Notes under the pieces: model-generated | The model's database searches: none | What the model saw: only the letters and a program-made list of their open reading frames with translations | What the model was told of the DNA's origin: nothing | Shown here: in pieces, positions 24,348 through 33,860 of the stretch | Layout: every line of letters starts with the position of its first letter | Numbering within the stretch: position 1 is the stretch's first letter | Assembly: GCA_020636315.1 (NCBI GenBank) | Contig: JACJYA010000012.1 | Location: 62,001-126,000 of the forward strand | Length of the DNA: 64,000 nt | Origin: Lewinellaceae bacterium | GTDB lineage: Bacteria; Bacteroidota; Bacteroidia; Chitinophagales; Saprospiraceae | Reading direction: 5' to 3' | Translations under genes and position numbers: made by a program

Positions 24348-25026
24348 TTTCGCCTTTGAGCATGTATCCCATACCGTAAACCGTATGAATGAGTTTTGCC
24401 GGATATCCTTTATCGACCTTATTGCGCAGATAATTGACGTAAACATCGACCACGTTGGTGCCCGTATCGAAGTCGAGCCCCCATACTTCCTCCAGCAACT
24501 CAAACCGGGAAAGGGCCTTGCCCGGGTGGCGCATGAAGAATTCCAGGAGCTTGAATTCCCGGAGGGTCAGTTTGATGGGGCGCCCTTCCCTGAAGGCTTC
24601 CTTGGATTCCAGGTTGACTTCCAGCCCGCCGTACCGGAGCGTGTTGTTGACCGGAAGCTGCCGGCGGTAGCGGCGCACCAGCGCGTGCAGCCGGGCAATC
24701 AGCTCGTTCAGCTTGAAAGGTTTGGCCATGTAGTCGTCTGCGCCGGCTTCCAGCCCTTCCACTATGTGGTTGGTATGGTTGAGCGCGCTGAGCATGAGAA
24801 TGGGCGTGTCCTTCCGGTATTGCTGGCGGATGTGCCGGCAAACTTCCCACCCATTTTTCCGGGGAAGGATAATGTCGAGAATGATGGCGTCAAAGTCTTC
24901 TCTGGCCAGAATGTTGAGCCCTGCTTCCCCATCTGTAGCAACCCTGGCTTCATAGCCGGCATTGGCAAGGCTGCGTTCGATAAAGGAGGCGATATTCTTT
25001 TCATCTTCGATCAGTAGTATTTTCAT
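24331..25026 (-). CDS. OmpR/PhoB-family response regulator
   Basis: A 231-residue regulator. The receiver domain has IEDE at 6-9, the phosphorylation site Asp51 in IILDIILPRKNG, and Lys102 in YMAKPF. The C-terminal winged helix is of the OmpR type (LTLREFKLLEFFMRHPGKALSRFELLEEVWG, then VDVYVNYLRNKVD). Forms an operon with the histidine kinase and is divergent from the FtsX-type permease at 25222, a common target of such systems, so it may control that transporter. Confidence 0.93.
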   Translation of the reverse strand: MKILLIEDEKNIASFIERSLANAGYEARVATDGEAGLNILAREDFDAIILDIILPRKNGWEVCRHIRQQYRKDTPILMLSALNHTNHIVEGLEAGADDYMAKPFKLNELIARLHALVRRYRRQLPVNNTLRYGGLEVNLESKEAFREGRPIKLTLREFKLLEFFMRHPGKALSRFELLEEVWGLDFDTGTNVVDVYVNYLRNKVDKGYPAKLIHTVYGMGYMLKGENDTPE

Positions 25027-25221
25027 TTTCCGGGCCCGCGCTCTTGGTTTAGGAATAATGTTAAGACGGTTTATCCGAAAAAGGCCACTATAGAAATACT
25101 GGCGGTGTTTTCCGCACCTGCCAGGCGGGTTTTATACCCAAAATGCGGGAATTGGCGGAATAGCAATGAGGCTGTCCTCCAATTTTAGTAACTTCAGGGT
25201 TAATAAAAAATCACCCTGACT

Positions 25222-27609
25222 ATGTATCGCAATTTTCTGCTCCTGGCTTTTCGCCATTTGCGCCGCCATCCCGGGATCACAGCGGTCAATCTCCTTGGCC
25301 TGAGCGCTGCTTTCCTTTCTATCCTTGTCATTTTCTTTATCGTCCACCAGGAATGGGGGACAGACCGTTATCACGAAAACGGGCAACGCGTATTTCGGGT
25401 CACTTTTGATGAAACCAAGGGCAGGCCCGACGGCCGCCGGCTGGCTACCACTTCACCGCCTGTGGGGCCAGCCCTGGAACGGGAATTCCCGGAGGTGGCC
25501 GCCAGCGTGCGCCTGAGGTATTCCGATGAGGCCATTCTGGGGTATAAGAACCAGCAGTATTACGAAAACAATGTTGTTTATGCCGGCCCGGACTTTTTTC
25601 GGCTATTCAGTTTTCCCCTTGCCGAGGGAGATCCCGGTTCTGCTTTGGCGGAACCGAATTCCGTTGTCCTTACTCCTTCGATGGCCCGAAAGTATTTTGG
25701 AGCGGAAGAGCCCCTGGGCAAAACTCTGGATTTCGGCCAGGGCCGGCAATTGAAGGTAACGGGCGTATTGGCAAAGGAGCCGGAGGGAAGCCACCTGGAC
25801 TTCGATTTTCTGGTGTCCTTTGAAACGTTTGAGGTTCCGCCGGGCTATCCGGTCACCCTGGAAAGCTGGGGGTGGATCTCCTTTCACACCTATGTTCTTC
25901 TGAAAGATGGCGCCAGCCCGGAGGACCTGGAGTCCAAACTGGATGGTTTTCTGGCCCGGCACTTCAGTGAAGAGCGGGCTCAGCAGGTGAGCCTGCACCT
26001 CCAGCCGCTGAAGGATGCCTATTTCCATTCAGGGAATTTGATGAACACTCAGGAAAATAAGCAGGGAAATCTGTATTATATCTATGGTTTGTCGTCCATT
26101 GCACTTCTGATCCTGCTTGTGGCTGTTTTCAATTTTCTGAACCTCGCCACTGCCCGTTCTCTTCGCCGGGCGAAGGAGGTGGGGCTTCGAAAAGTGCTGG
26201 GGGCAACCTCCGGGCAGGTGCGCCGGCAGTTTCTGGGAGAAGCTTTCCTGCTTACTTCCCTGGCATTTATGCTGAGCCTGGTGTTACTTACCGCCCTTCA
26301 GGCGCCCATTGGCTCTCTTTTAGGATACCCGCTCCAATTTGATTGGGCCGATCTCCGGTGGTTGGTTCCGGGGTTCTTTATTTTGTCTGCCCTGGTAGCT
26401 TTGGGCGCAGGGTTTTACCCGGCGCTGATCATGTCCCGGTTTGAAGCTGCGCTCACGCTGAAAGGGAAGTTTCAGCACTCTGCTTCGGGCAGCCGCGTGA
26501 GGGTATTGCTGGTGGGGGTGCAGTTTGCGATTACAACCGGCCTGATCGTCGGGGCCCTGGCGATCTTCCGGCAAATGGAATACATCAGGCAGCGCAGCCT
26601 TGGTTTTGACCGGGAACAGGTTGTGTCCCTGAAGCTATATACTCCCGATTTTCTGCAACGGTTTGAACGCGCCCGGCAGGTGCTGGCTTCCAATCCGCGG
26701 GTGGAAGCCATTAGCGCCGGAGATGTTTTCGATAATGACTACGGTTCCGTTCCCGTCCTGCAACCCAGCGATCAACAGGAAGAAGCCCGGCCCATGCACA
26801 TTTTCGGGGTCTATTTTGATTATTTTGATGTGCTCGGCATAGAGATCCTGGAAGGCCGGGGTTTTAGCCGCAATTTTCCCCGGGATACGGCCACGGGGAT
26901 TATCCTGAATGAAACGGCGGTTCGCACTTTTGGCTGGGAAGAACCCCTCGGCAAACGCCTTCAGGTTAGCGATATCATGGAAGGCGAGGTGGTGGGAGTA
27001 GCTAAAGATTTTCACTTCAACTCTTTGCATGAACCCATGAAACCATTGGTCATGTTCGCACCGCGAACCATCATGTCCAATCTCATTATCAGGCTGCGGC
27101 CGGGAGGGGTGGAGGAGGCCATCTCCTTCCTGGAGCGAGACTGGGCGGCTATTGCTCCGGGCCTGCCGTTCCAGCTCAGCTTTGTCGATGAGCAGATCGG
27201 CCGCCTCTATGAGGGCGACCGGCGCTTCTCCCGTTTTTTTCTGTTTTTTACCCTTCTTTCTATCGTCCTGGCGACTACCGGATTGTATAGCCTGGTGCGG
27301 GCAGTGGTGAGCTACCGGATGCGGGAGGTAAGCATTCGCAAAGTGCTGGGAGCGTCTTTATCGCAGTTATTGGGGTTATTGGTTGGGCAATTCCTGTGGT
27401 TGGCAATAGCGGCAGCTGTGGTGGCCATTCCTTTTGCCTGGTGGCTTTCCAGGCAGTGGCTGCAGCAGTTTGCTTACCGGGTGGAGCCCGGGCCGGGGAT
27501 CTTCGTCCTGGCGGTCATTTCCAGCCTTGCCCTGGTGCTGCTGAGTGTGGCAGGGGAAGCATTCTGGGCGGCAAATCAAAAACCGGCCGAGGTGCTAAAG
27601 GCGGAGTAG
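25222..27609 (+). CDS. FtsX/MacB-type ABC transporter permease
   Basis: A 795-residue permease of the long Bacteroidota type. It begins with MYRNFLLLAFRHLRRHPGITAVNLLGLSAA (first membrane segment), followed by a periplasmic MacB-PCD domain, FtsX domain 1 near residues 290-400 (ARSLRRAKEVGLRKVLGA), a second periplasmic domain, and FtsX domain 2 near 670-790 (MREVSIRKVLGASLSQL). The R-K-V-L-G-A motif appears twice, showing internal duplication. No ATPase gene is adjacent. Probable role: export of peptides or antibiotics, or envelope stress response, under the divergent two-component system. Confidence 0.88.
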   Translation: MYRNFLLLAFRHLRRHPGITAVNLLGLSAAFLSILVIFFIVHQEWGTDRYHENGQRVFRVTFDETKGRPDGRRLATTSPPVGPALEREFPEVAASVRLRYSDEAILGYKNQQYYENNVVYAGPDFFRLFSFPLAEGDPGSALAEPNSVVLTPSMARKYFGAEEPLGKTLDFGQGRQLKVTGVLAKEPEGSHLDFDFLVSFETFEVPPGYPVTLESWGWISFHTYVLLKDGASPEDLESKLDGFLARHFSEERAQQVSLHLQPLKDAYFHSGNLMNTQENKQGNLYYIYGLSSIALLILLVAVFNFLNLATARSLRRAKEVGLRKVLGATSGQVRRQFLGEAFLLTSLAFMLSLVLLTALQAPIGSLLGYPLQFDWADLRWLVPGFFILSALVALGAGFYPALIMSRFEAALTLKGKFQHSASGSRVRVLLVGVQFAITTGLIVGALAIFRQMEYIRQRSLGFDREQVVSLKLYTPDFLQRFERARQVLASNPRVEAISAGDVFDNDYGSVPVLQPSDQQEEARPMHIFGVYFDYFDVLGIEILEGRGFSRNFPRDTATGIILNETAVRTFGWEEPLGKRLQVSDIMEGEVVGVAKDFHFNSLHEPMKPLVMFAPRTIMSNLIIRLRPGGVEEAISFLERDWAAIAPGLPFQLSFVDEQIGRLYEGDRRFSRFFLFFTLLSIVLATTGLYSLVRAVVSYRMREVSIRKVLGASLSQLLGLLVGQFLWLAIAAAVVAIPFAWWLSRQWLQQFAYRVEPGPGIFVLAVISSLALVLLSVAGEAFWAANQKPAEVLKAE

Positions 27610-27642
27610 AAGCAGCCTGGTTTTTGGGCTTATTTGTATTAG

Positions 27643-27920
27643 TGTGTAAAAGGTAACTATCAGTATCATTTGAAGAACGCGTTTTCTGCCTTTGTTTGCC
27701 CCAAACCCCAGCTCCTCCGCTGAGTAGCTTCCACCGGCGGCCTCGGCGCTCGCGGAAAGGGAGCAAAGGCAGAAAGTGCGCTGTCACCCTTCAGGGCTGG
27801 GGCAAAACAGGGCATTTTCTGCCGCTGGCTTCGATGATGCTGATAGTTACTGTAAAAGTATAATTGGTTGGGAGGATTTCCGGAGTGCCCTCACTTTTAC
27901 ACACATCCACCTTTACACAA
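27643..27920. repeat. Nested inverted-repeat element with GTGTAAA ends
   Basis: Outer GTGTAAAAGG (27643-) faces CCTTTACACA (27909-). Inside it, GTAACTATCAGTATCAT (27653-27669) is mirrored by 27834-27850 with one mismatch. Further in, TTTCTGCCTTTG is mirrored by CAAAGGCAGAAA. The core has CTCCGCTGAGTAGCTTC and CGCTCGCGG, words also present in the element at 55001-55316. About 280 bp, non-coding, MITE-like, located downstream of the permease and of metG. Confidence 0.6.
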
Positions 27921-27945
27921 TTCCTGAAGTTTCCGGTAGGGTGCA

Positions 27946-30060
27946 TTACCTCACCACCCAGCCATTGCCCCAGCCTTTTTTCGGGTTGACGAAGGCCAGT
28001 TCGCCCTTGTCGTTTTCCGCCATCAGGATCATGCCCTGGGACTCCACTCCCCGCAGCTTGCGGGGCGCGAGGTTGGCCACCAGCACCACCGGCTGCCCCG
28101 GCAGCTCTTCGGGTTTGAAAAACTGGGCGATGCCGGAGACGACAGTGCGTTGTTCACTCCCCAGGTCAACGGTGAGCCTGAGCAGTTTGTCCGCCTTGGG
28201 CACGGCTTCCGCTGCGGTTATGGTGCCGGTGCGAAAATCCAGCCTGGCGAAGTCTTCATACTGGATCAGAGGCTTGATGGGCTCCCGTTGTTCTCCCTTT
28301 TCAGCTTCCAGGACCTTTGCCAGTTTTTCCTTCTGCCGATTGACGATCTGCAGGCGGCTGTCGTCTTTGCGGTCGATGATCTTGGCAAAGAGCAACTCCG
28401 GTTCTCCCACCTTGTGGCCGGATGGTACGAGCGGTTCGCCTGCTGCCAGTTTATCCAGGGCTTCCTTCAGGCTCCCGTTTTGGGTTTCCGGAAGGTTCAG
28501 CAGCTTTCTGATTTTGGGGGCGGTGAAAGGAATAAAAGGTTCGGCGAGGAGGCTCAATAGTGCAACCACCTGCAAGGTGATGAACATACAGTCTTTTACG
28601 GCCTGGCTGTCCGGGTCATCCTTGTAGAGCTTCCAGGGGGATACTTCCTGCAGGTAGGTGTTTCCCCAGGAGGAAAGCTCCATCAGCGCCAGCACGGCCG
28701 AACGAAAGCTGAAGGCTTCCAGTTCGCCGGTGAGTTTCCGGACGATCTCAAGGGCAGGCGCCAGTGCATCCCGGAGGTTTAGGGAGGAGGAAGGCGTTGT
28801 CCCCTCGAAGTACTTGTTGGTTAACACGATGACGCGGTTGACAAAATTCCCCAGGTTATCCGCCAGTTCTTTGTCGTGGAAGTCGGTGAACTCATCCCAT
28901 TTGAAATCGGCGTCCTTATTTTCCGGCATATTCCTCGTCAAAGCATAGCGCAGGGCATCTTCTTTATTGGGAAAGTCCCGGAATTCTTCGAGGTATTCGT
29001 GTTGCTCGATGCCCCAGCCACGGGATTTTGAAAACTTCTGCCCTTCAAAGTTGAGGAACTGGTTGGCGGGAACGTTCTTCGGGAGGTTGTATCCGCCGTA
29101 GGCTCTTAATACGGCGGGGAAGACAATACAGTGGAAAACGATATTGTCCTTTCCAATAAAATGAATAAGAGTGGTGTCTTTATCCTTCCAGTATAGCTCC
29201 CAGTCTTTTCCGTTTTCTTTTGCCCATTGCCGGGTAGAGGAGATGTAGCCGATCGGGGCGTCAAACCAAACATAGAGCACCTTGCCTTTAGCCTCTTCAA
29301 GGGGCACGGGGATACCCCAGTCGAGGTCGCGAGTGATGGCGCGGGGTTGGAGGCCCGTATCGAGCCAGGAGAGGCACTGGCCGACGACGTGGCGCTTCCA
29401 GGTTTTGGGGTCGTGGTGTTGTTCACCGTCCAGAACGCCGGTATCGATCCATTTCCTGAGCCATTCTTCGTGCTTGTCCAGCCTGAAGTACCAGTGTTTG
29501 GTCTTTTTGAGCTGAGGCGCTTTGCCGCTAAGGGTGGAACGGGGGTTGATCAGCTCGAGCGGAGAGAGGTCAGACCCGCAGTTCTCGCACTGGTCGCCGT
29601 AGGCTTCCTCGTACCCGCATTTGGGGCAGGTGCCGGTAATATAGCGGTCGGCCAGGAACTGGTTATATTCCTCATCATAGTACTGCTCCACTTCCCGCTC
29701 TTCAAATTCATCACCCTGATCATAGAGTTTAAGGAAAAAATCCTGGGAAGTTTCGTGGTGCAGGGGAGCGCTGGTGCGGTGATAATAGTCAAAAGAAATG
29801 CCCAGCCTGGCAAAGGTCTCCTTATTCAGTGTGTGATACTTATCGATGATCTCCTGGGGGGATATCCCTTCCTTCTTTGCCCGGATGGTAATGGCTGCTC
29901 CGTGTTCGTCAGAACCGCATACCCAGACGACGTCTTGGCCCATCAGGCGCAGATAGCGCACATAGATGTCAGCAGGAAGGTATGCTCCGGCCAGGTGGCC
30001 GAGGTGAAGGGCCCCGTTGGCGTAGGGCAGGGCGGAAGTGATGAGGTATCTTTTGCTCAT
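27946..30060 (-). CDS. metG: Methionyl-tRNA synthetase
   Basis: A 704-residue enzyme charging tRNA-Met with methionine. LPYANGALHLGHLAGAYLPAD carries the HIGH signature as HLGH. A zinc knuckle CPKCGYEEAYGDQCENCG (about residue 144) is the MetRS type 1 zinc site. KFSKSRGWGI (near 342) is the KMSKS loop. The last 110 residues are the EMAP/OB-fold tRNA-binding domain (IQYEDFARLDFRTGTI, VVLVANLAPRKLRGVESQGM). Length is normal for the C-terminal-extended form. Confidence 0.97.
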   Translation of the reverse strand: MSKRYLITSALPYANGALHLGHLAGAYLPADIYVRYLRLMGQDVVWVCGSDEHGAAITIRAKKEGISPQEIIDKYHTLNKETFARLGISFDYYHRTSAPLHHETSQDFFLKLYDQGDEFEEREVEQYYDEEYNQFLADRYITGTCPKCGYEEAYGDQCENCGSDLSPLELINPRSTLSGKAPQLKKTKHWYFRLDKHEEWLRKWIDTGVLDGEQHHDPKTWKRHVVGQCLSWLDTGLQPRAITRDLDWGIPVPLEEAKGKVLYVWFDAPIGYISSTRQWAKENGKDWELYWKDKDTTLIHFIGKDNIVFHCIVFPAVLRAYGGYNLPKNVPANQFLNFEGQKFSKSRGWGIEQHEYLEEFRDFPNKEDALRYALTRNMPENKDADFKWDEFTDFHDKELADNLGNFVNRVIVLTNKYFEGTTPSSSLNLRDALAPALEIVRKLTGELEAFSFRSAVLALMELSSWGNTYLQEVSPWKLYKDDPDSQAVKDCMFITLQVVALLSLLAEPFIPFTAPKIRKLLNLPETQNGSLKEALDKLAAGEPLVPSGHKVGEPELLFAKIIDRKDDSRLQIVNRQKEKLAKVLEAEKGEQREPIKPLIQYEDFARLDFRTGTITAAEAVPKADKLLRLTVDLGSEQRTVVSGIAQFFKPEELPGQPVVLVANLAPRKLRGVESQGMILMAENDKGELAFVNPKKGWGNGWVVR

Positions 30061-30330
30061 TGATGGTCGAAGGTTGTGTAAGTGTGTAAATGTGTAAGTG
30101 TGTAAGTGTGTTTACGGCCTCAGAGTATCAGGTACCCCAGTGCACGGCCCCAAGATTCCTCGAATACTCAAATACACGAATCCACGCCTCTAAAAGCTGC
30201 GAATATACGGCAAAGACAACACAATGCCCGAAAAATTGGTTTCCAAGGTTTGGTGGAAAGATGATCAGAGCAATTGAACCTGCTCTGCGGTGACAGCTGC
30301 TTTTTCCCGGATTTGTCGTAAATTCAGGGC
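30061..30330. other. Intergenic region between metG and the Crp/Fnr gene
   Basis: Contains a short GTGTAAGTGTGTAAATG tract (30074-30115), one of the dispersed GTGTAAA repeats, immediately upstream of metG. The rest is promoter-sized spacer for two divergent genes; no clear TAnnTTTG element is seen. No gene. Confidence 0.4.
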
Positions 30331-30942
30331 ATGGAAGCATCAGCTACAAAAGTTTACGCCGATGGCAAATCTACTTTGCGGCGCCTCCTCTCTGCCAACT
30401 CCCCTCTGACGGCCAGTGCCTGGGCGGATTTCGAAAGCCTCCTGCGCCCTCAGTTTTTATCCAAAGGAGATTACCTTTTCGAAGAAGGCTCCTATCCCTC
30501 CGATGCGGCCTATCTAATATCCGGTATTGCCCGGGCGTTTTACCGCAACCACGAAGGGATAGAATACAACAAAACCTTTTTCACGGCCGGTTCCTTTCCC
30601 AGCCCCCTGGCCGCTCTGATCCTCAAAGCGGAAAACTACATCAACCTGCAGGCCCTTGCCGATAGCCATGTCTTCTGGATCAGCTACCCAAAACTTACAG
30701 CTCTTTTCGACAAGCATCGTTGCCTGGAAACTTTCGTCCGCCGGATGGTTGAACTGACCTGGGTGGAAAAAGAACTGCGGGAGATCAATATGGTCATGAA
30801 AGACGCCACGGCCAACTACCTGCGCTTCCGGGAGCAGTTTCCTGAACTGGAAGGCCAGATCCCCCAGTACCACATCGCCTCCTACCTGGGAGTTACGCCT
30901 ATCCAGTTGAGCCGGATACGGGCGAAGCTGGCAAAGGGGTAG
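30331..30942 (+). CDS. Crp/Fnr-family transcriptional regulator
   Basis: A 203-residue regulator. Residues 30-130 form a cyclic-nucleotide-binding-like beta roll (LSKGDYLFEEGSYPSDAAYLISGIARAFY). The C-terminus has the short helix-turn-helix typical of Bacteroidota members (YHIASYLGVTPIQLSRIRAKL, about 181-201). No N-terminal cysteines for a cluster are seen, so oxygen sensing by Fe-S is unlikely. It could be one candidate to bind the GTGAY-N4-RTCAC operators of the sulfur genes, but its recognition helix (TPIQLSR) lacks the R-E-x-x-x-R spacing that CRP uses to read GTGA, so that link is doubtful. Confidence 0.85.
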   Translation: MEASATKVYADGKSTLRRLLSANSPLTASAWADFESLLRPQFLSKGDYLFEEGSYPSDAAYLISGIARAFYRNHEGIEYNKTFFTAGSFPSPLAALILKAENYINLQALADSHVFWISYPKLTALFDKHRCLETFVRRMVELTWVEKELREINMVMKDATANYLRFREQFPELEGQIPQYHIASYLGVTPIQLSRIRAKLAKG

Positions 30943-31014
30943 GTTAGGCTTTCCATTCCTTAACATACGTTAATGACTTTCCTTTGCCATACTCCGATTT
31001 TTGTATAAAAAACA

Positions 31015-31752
31015 ATGAAAAATTCAGGAAACACCATCCTCATTACAGGAGGAAATTCGGGGATCGGCCTGGCGCTGGCCCGGAAATTATCGGAAATGGG
31101 AAATACGATTGTTGTAGTGGGGCGTTCTCAGGAAAAACTGGAAAAGGCCAGGGGAACTGTTCCCGGGCTGCGGACAATACAGTGTGACCTGAGCGCCCGA
31201 AACCAGCTCGATGAACTGGTTTTGCAGGTGGAGCAGGCATTCCCTTCATTAAACATCCTTATAAACAATGCCGGCATTCAGTACAATTACGCCTGGCAGG
31301 AAGAGCCTCACCTGATAGACAAAATTTCCGGAGAATTCCATGTCAACCTGCTGGCGCCGGCCCTGCTGTCGGCCCAACTTTTACCCATTCTGGCCCGGCA
31401 GGAGCATGCGGCCATTGTCAATGTCACCTCAACCCTTGCCTGGGTTCCAAAGGAGAGCGCCCCGGTGTATTGCGCCGGTAAGGCCGCCCTGCACAGCCTG
31501 ACAAAAAGCCTGCGTTGGCAACTGGAAGGCACCTCTGTCCGGGTGGCGGAGCTCGTGCCCCCGCTAGTCGATACGGCGATGACCTCGGGAAGAGGGAAGG
31601 GCAAGATCCAGCCGGAAGAACTGGCTGAAGTGTTTGCTGAGCGTTTCTTTAAAGGAGATGAGTTGATCACTGCCGGCAAAACCCGGCTGTTGATGCTGAT
31701 CAACAGATTGGCGCCGGCTCTGGCGGAAAAAATTATGAGGAAAAAAGGGTAG
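31015..31752 (+). CDS. Short-chain dehydrogenase/reductase
   Basis: A 245-residue SDR. ILITGGNSGIGLAL (residues 6-19) is the NAD(P)-binding TGxxxGIG motif, INNAGIQ near 85 stabilises the core, and YCAGKAAL near 153 gives the catalytic Tyr and Lys (YxxxK), with Ser in NVTSTL about 14 residues before. Length is typical. The sequence resembles DltE-type or generic SDRs; substrate unknown. It follows the Crp/Fnr gene by 72 bp on the same strand and may be in its operon. Confidence 0.9.
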   Translation: MKNSGNTILITGGNSGIGLALARKLSEMGNTIVVVGRSQEKLEKARGTVPGLRTIQCDLSARNQLDELVLQVEQAFPSLNILINNAGIQYNYAWQEEPHLIDKISGEFHVNLLAPALLSAQLLPILARQEHAAIVNVTSTLAWVPKESAPVYCAGKAALHSLTKSLRWQLEGTSVRVAELVPPLVDTAMTSGRGKGKIQPEELAEVFAERFFKGDELITAGKTRLLMLINRLAPALAEKIMRKKG

Positions 31753-31758
31753 CTTTTT

Positions 31759-32049
31759 TTACGCTGCCCATTGGAAACTCTGCAGTTCCCAGGAGCCGCG
31801 GGGCTGGAAACAGGCAAACTGAAATTGCAGGGTATGGTGTTCGTAGCTGAGTTCATAGGCGGCCAGGACAAGATCCTGGCTGAGGTGGCGGGTTTCCGTT
31901 CTTATACAGTTGAGAAAACGCCCCAGTTGGTTCTCGTTGCCGTCGAGGCGCTGCCGGGCCAAACGGAGCAGTTCGTCAGGCGGCAGGGCCTGCTGGCTGG
32001 CCTCCATTGCGAGGGAAGAAAGCTGAATGGAAAGTGGTAAGGTTTTCAT
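31759..32049 (-). CDS. Hypothetical protein of 96 residues
   Basis: A small soluble protein from the ATG at 32049, rich in Leu and Gln, with ASQQALPPDELLRLARQRLDG as a likely helical region. No signal peptide and no recognised family. Its stop is 6 bp from that of the convergent short-chain dehydrogenase. Amino-acid composition looks protein-like, so it is probably real. Confidence 0.55.
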   Translation of the reverse strand: MKTLPLSIQLSSLAMEASQQALPPDELLRLARQRLDGNENQLGRFLNCIRTETRHLSQDLVLAAYELSYEHHTLQFQFACFQPRGSWELQSFQWAA

Positions 32050-32428
32050 TTTCTGGTGTTTATTCTTTATCCGTGCCTGTACAAAAGTGTTACTCTTTTT
32101 TGATAAAAAACCGGGCTTTTTTGTCAATGGGGTATTTGGTTGAGTGAATGGGGAAAAAAATTGATCGAAGGCGGAAAAAAAATTTTTGCTCCCCGCAATA
32201 ATATCAGAATAGGCCGCGTTTTATTGCCGTATTTTGGAGAGTGGAAAGCATTGGAAATGCACCCTTCTCTCTTATTAATTACGACAGATCTTATCTGCAA
32301 GAATATAACTGGGGTTTAGTTTTTTAGAGGAGTGTAGTAGCGTAATGCTACTACGCTTTCTTTTTTTTGTTAATTTTCTTCCCGAACCCTGAAGCCTTTG
32401 AACTCTCATTCCTAAGCAGGTAAGGCCT
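32050..32428. other. Intergenic region with a terminator and possible small RNA
   Basis: About 380 bp without a gene. It contains a possible -7 element TATTTTGG (32230-32237), an AT-rich middle with a CAGATCTTATCTG palindrome near 32286, and a strong terminator at 32332-32370, which would end a transcript of about 130 nt before the DUF1015 gene. Confidence 0.4.
32332..32370 (+). terminator. Rho-independent terminator without an upstream gene
   Basis: GTAGTAGC (32334-32341) pairs with GCTACTAC (32347-32354) around a 5-nt loop, followed by GC, TTTC and eight T. No plus-strand gene ends shortly before it (the closest ends at 31752), so it may end a small RNA or attenuate the downstream DUF1015 gene. 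Confidence 0.75.
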
Positions 32429-33538
32429 ATGCACATCAAACCTTTTCAGGCGGTTTATCCCAATCTGGACTATGTCACCTCTCCTGATTCCTTCTTCAAT
32501 TCAGTCAGAGAGGAATACCCTGAGTATGCCGGTAATGGTTTTTTTACCAAAACCGCCCAGGAAGCAATTTTCATTTATCGCATAAAAACTCCGGAACGGC
32601 ACTACACCGGGCTGGTTGCCTGCACAGATATCCGGGATTACCTGGAGGGCCATATCAAGGAGCACGAACATACCCTGCCGGCTAAGGAGCAGCAGCAGAT
32701 ACAGCTGATGCTTCGCCGGAAGGCGGCTATCAAACCGGTACTGCTGGCTTATAAGAGAGTGGAAGCCATCAGCAACTGGATCGAAGCGTATATCATTCGC
32801 CGTTCTCCTTTTTTTGAGGTTGAAACGGAGGAGGCGGGCGAACATCATTTTCTATGGGAAGTCCGGGACGGCCAGGCTATCCGGGACCTTCAGTCCCTTT
32901 TTGAACAATACGTTCCCTGGTCATATATTGCCGATGGCCATCATCGCACATCCACTACCGCGCTCCTTCACGGCCGCCCCATGATGGGAAAACAAAAAAG
33001 CGATTTCAGCCTGCTGCTTTGTGCCTTGTTTCCCTCTTCAGATATTGATATCCTTGACTTCAACCGGGTGGTCTATGGATTAAATGGCCTTTCAAAGACA
33101 GCCTTTATGGCTCATATTTCCCGGTATTTTGAGATCGGGTTCCTGGATGAACCCGGCAAACCTTCCGAAAAACATCAGCTGACCATGTACTTCAACCGGG
33201 AATGGTACAGCCTGCGCTGGAAGGAAAACATTCTTGATCAATACGCCGGGGAAGAAGTAGTGCTCGACGCCATGCTTCTGGATGATTGCGTGCTGGCCAA
33301 TGTCCTCGGAGTAGAGGATGTGCGAACCGACCAACGCATTCTCTACGTAGAAGGCCCACGGGGGGTCGAAGGTATCCTCCAGGCGGTGTCGAAAGGAGAA
33401 GAAGGCGTGGCTTTTTGCCTTTTTCCCGTAAAACTCGAAGAATTGATGAAAGTAGCGGATGCCGGAAAGGCCATGCCTCCTAAGTCCACCTGGATAGAGC
33501 CCCGGATGAAAAACGGGCTGCTCGTCAGAGAGTACTAG
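32429..33538 (+). CDS. DUF1015 family protein
   Basis: A 369-residue protein. MHIKPFQAVYPN at the start, an early IFIYRIKTPERHYTGLV block and YIADGHHRTSTT near residue 168 are the hallmarks of DUF1015 (COG4198), whose members are often annotated as uncharacterised and sometimes near D-3-phosphoglycerate dehydrogenase or serine genes. The catalytic role is not known. Length is a little short of the usual 400-420. Preceded by the terminator at 32332-32370. Confidence 0.85.
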   Translation: MHIKPFQAVYPNLDYVTSPDSFFNSVREEYPEYAGNGFFTKTAQEAIFIYRIKTPERHYTGLVACTDIRDYLEGHIKEHEHTLPAKEQQQIQLMLRRKAAIKPVLLAYKRVEAISNWIEAYIIRRSPFFEVETEEAGEHHFLWEVRDGQAIRDLQSLFEQYVPWSYIADGHHRTSTTALLHGRPMMGKQKSDFSLLLCALFPSSDIDILDFNRVVYGLNGLSKTAFMAHISRYFEIGFLDEPGKPSEKHQLTMYFNREWYSLRWKENILDQYAGEEVVLDAMLLDDCVLANVLGVEDVRTDQRILYVEGPRGVEGILQAVSKGEEGVAFCLFPVKLEELMKVADAGKAMPPKSTWIEPRMKNGLLVREY

Positions 33539-33860
33539 GGAAGGTGTAAAGGTGTAAAGGTGTAAAAGTGCGGTTGGTGGGCAAAATTGGGACTGTTCAT
33601 AGTTCCTGGTTTCTGAGTTCCTCGTTGCCCTATCCCAACTATCCCCGGTAACACGCTGGTTTCCAGAGTAACCAGGAACCAGAAACTATGAACACTCCCT
33701 AACCTTCTAAATAACTATCTAATGGATTGCTCTGCTCTCCTAAACCCAATAAGCTCCCATAGAGTCCCATCCCGTTCTAAACTCAATATGCTCCCACAAT
33801 GCCCCTCCCTGGCGAGAGACCCGGATTTTTCCTAAATTCACAACCGAAAAAAAAAGTCCG
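33539..33860. repeat. Intergenic repeats: GTGTAAA tract, CCAGAAACC-family copy 2 and 19-bp direct repeat
   Basis: GGTGTAAA is repeated at 33542-33566. The block at 33594-33699 begins with TGTTCATAGTTCCTGGTTTC and ends with its near-mirror image CCAGAAACTATGAACA, so it can form a long hairpin. Then TAAACCCAATAAGCTCCCA at 33741-33759 recurs as TAAACTCAATATGCTCCCA at 33778-33796. No gene. Confidence 0.6.

Noticed and set aside
30331..30942. The Crp/Fnr regulator as the sure controller of the sulfur operators
   Set aside because: It is of the right family but its recognition helix does not show the residues that read GTGA in CRP, and no operator lies at its own promoter. Another Crp/Fnr protein elsewhere in the genome is as likely.
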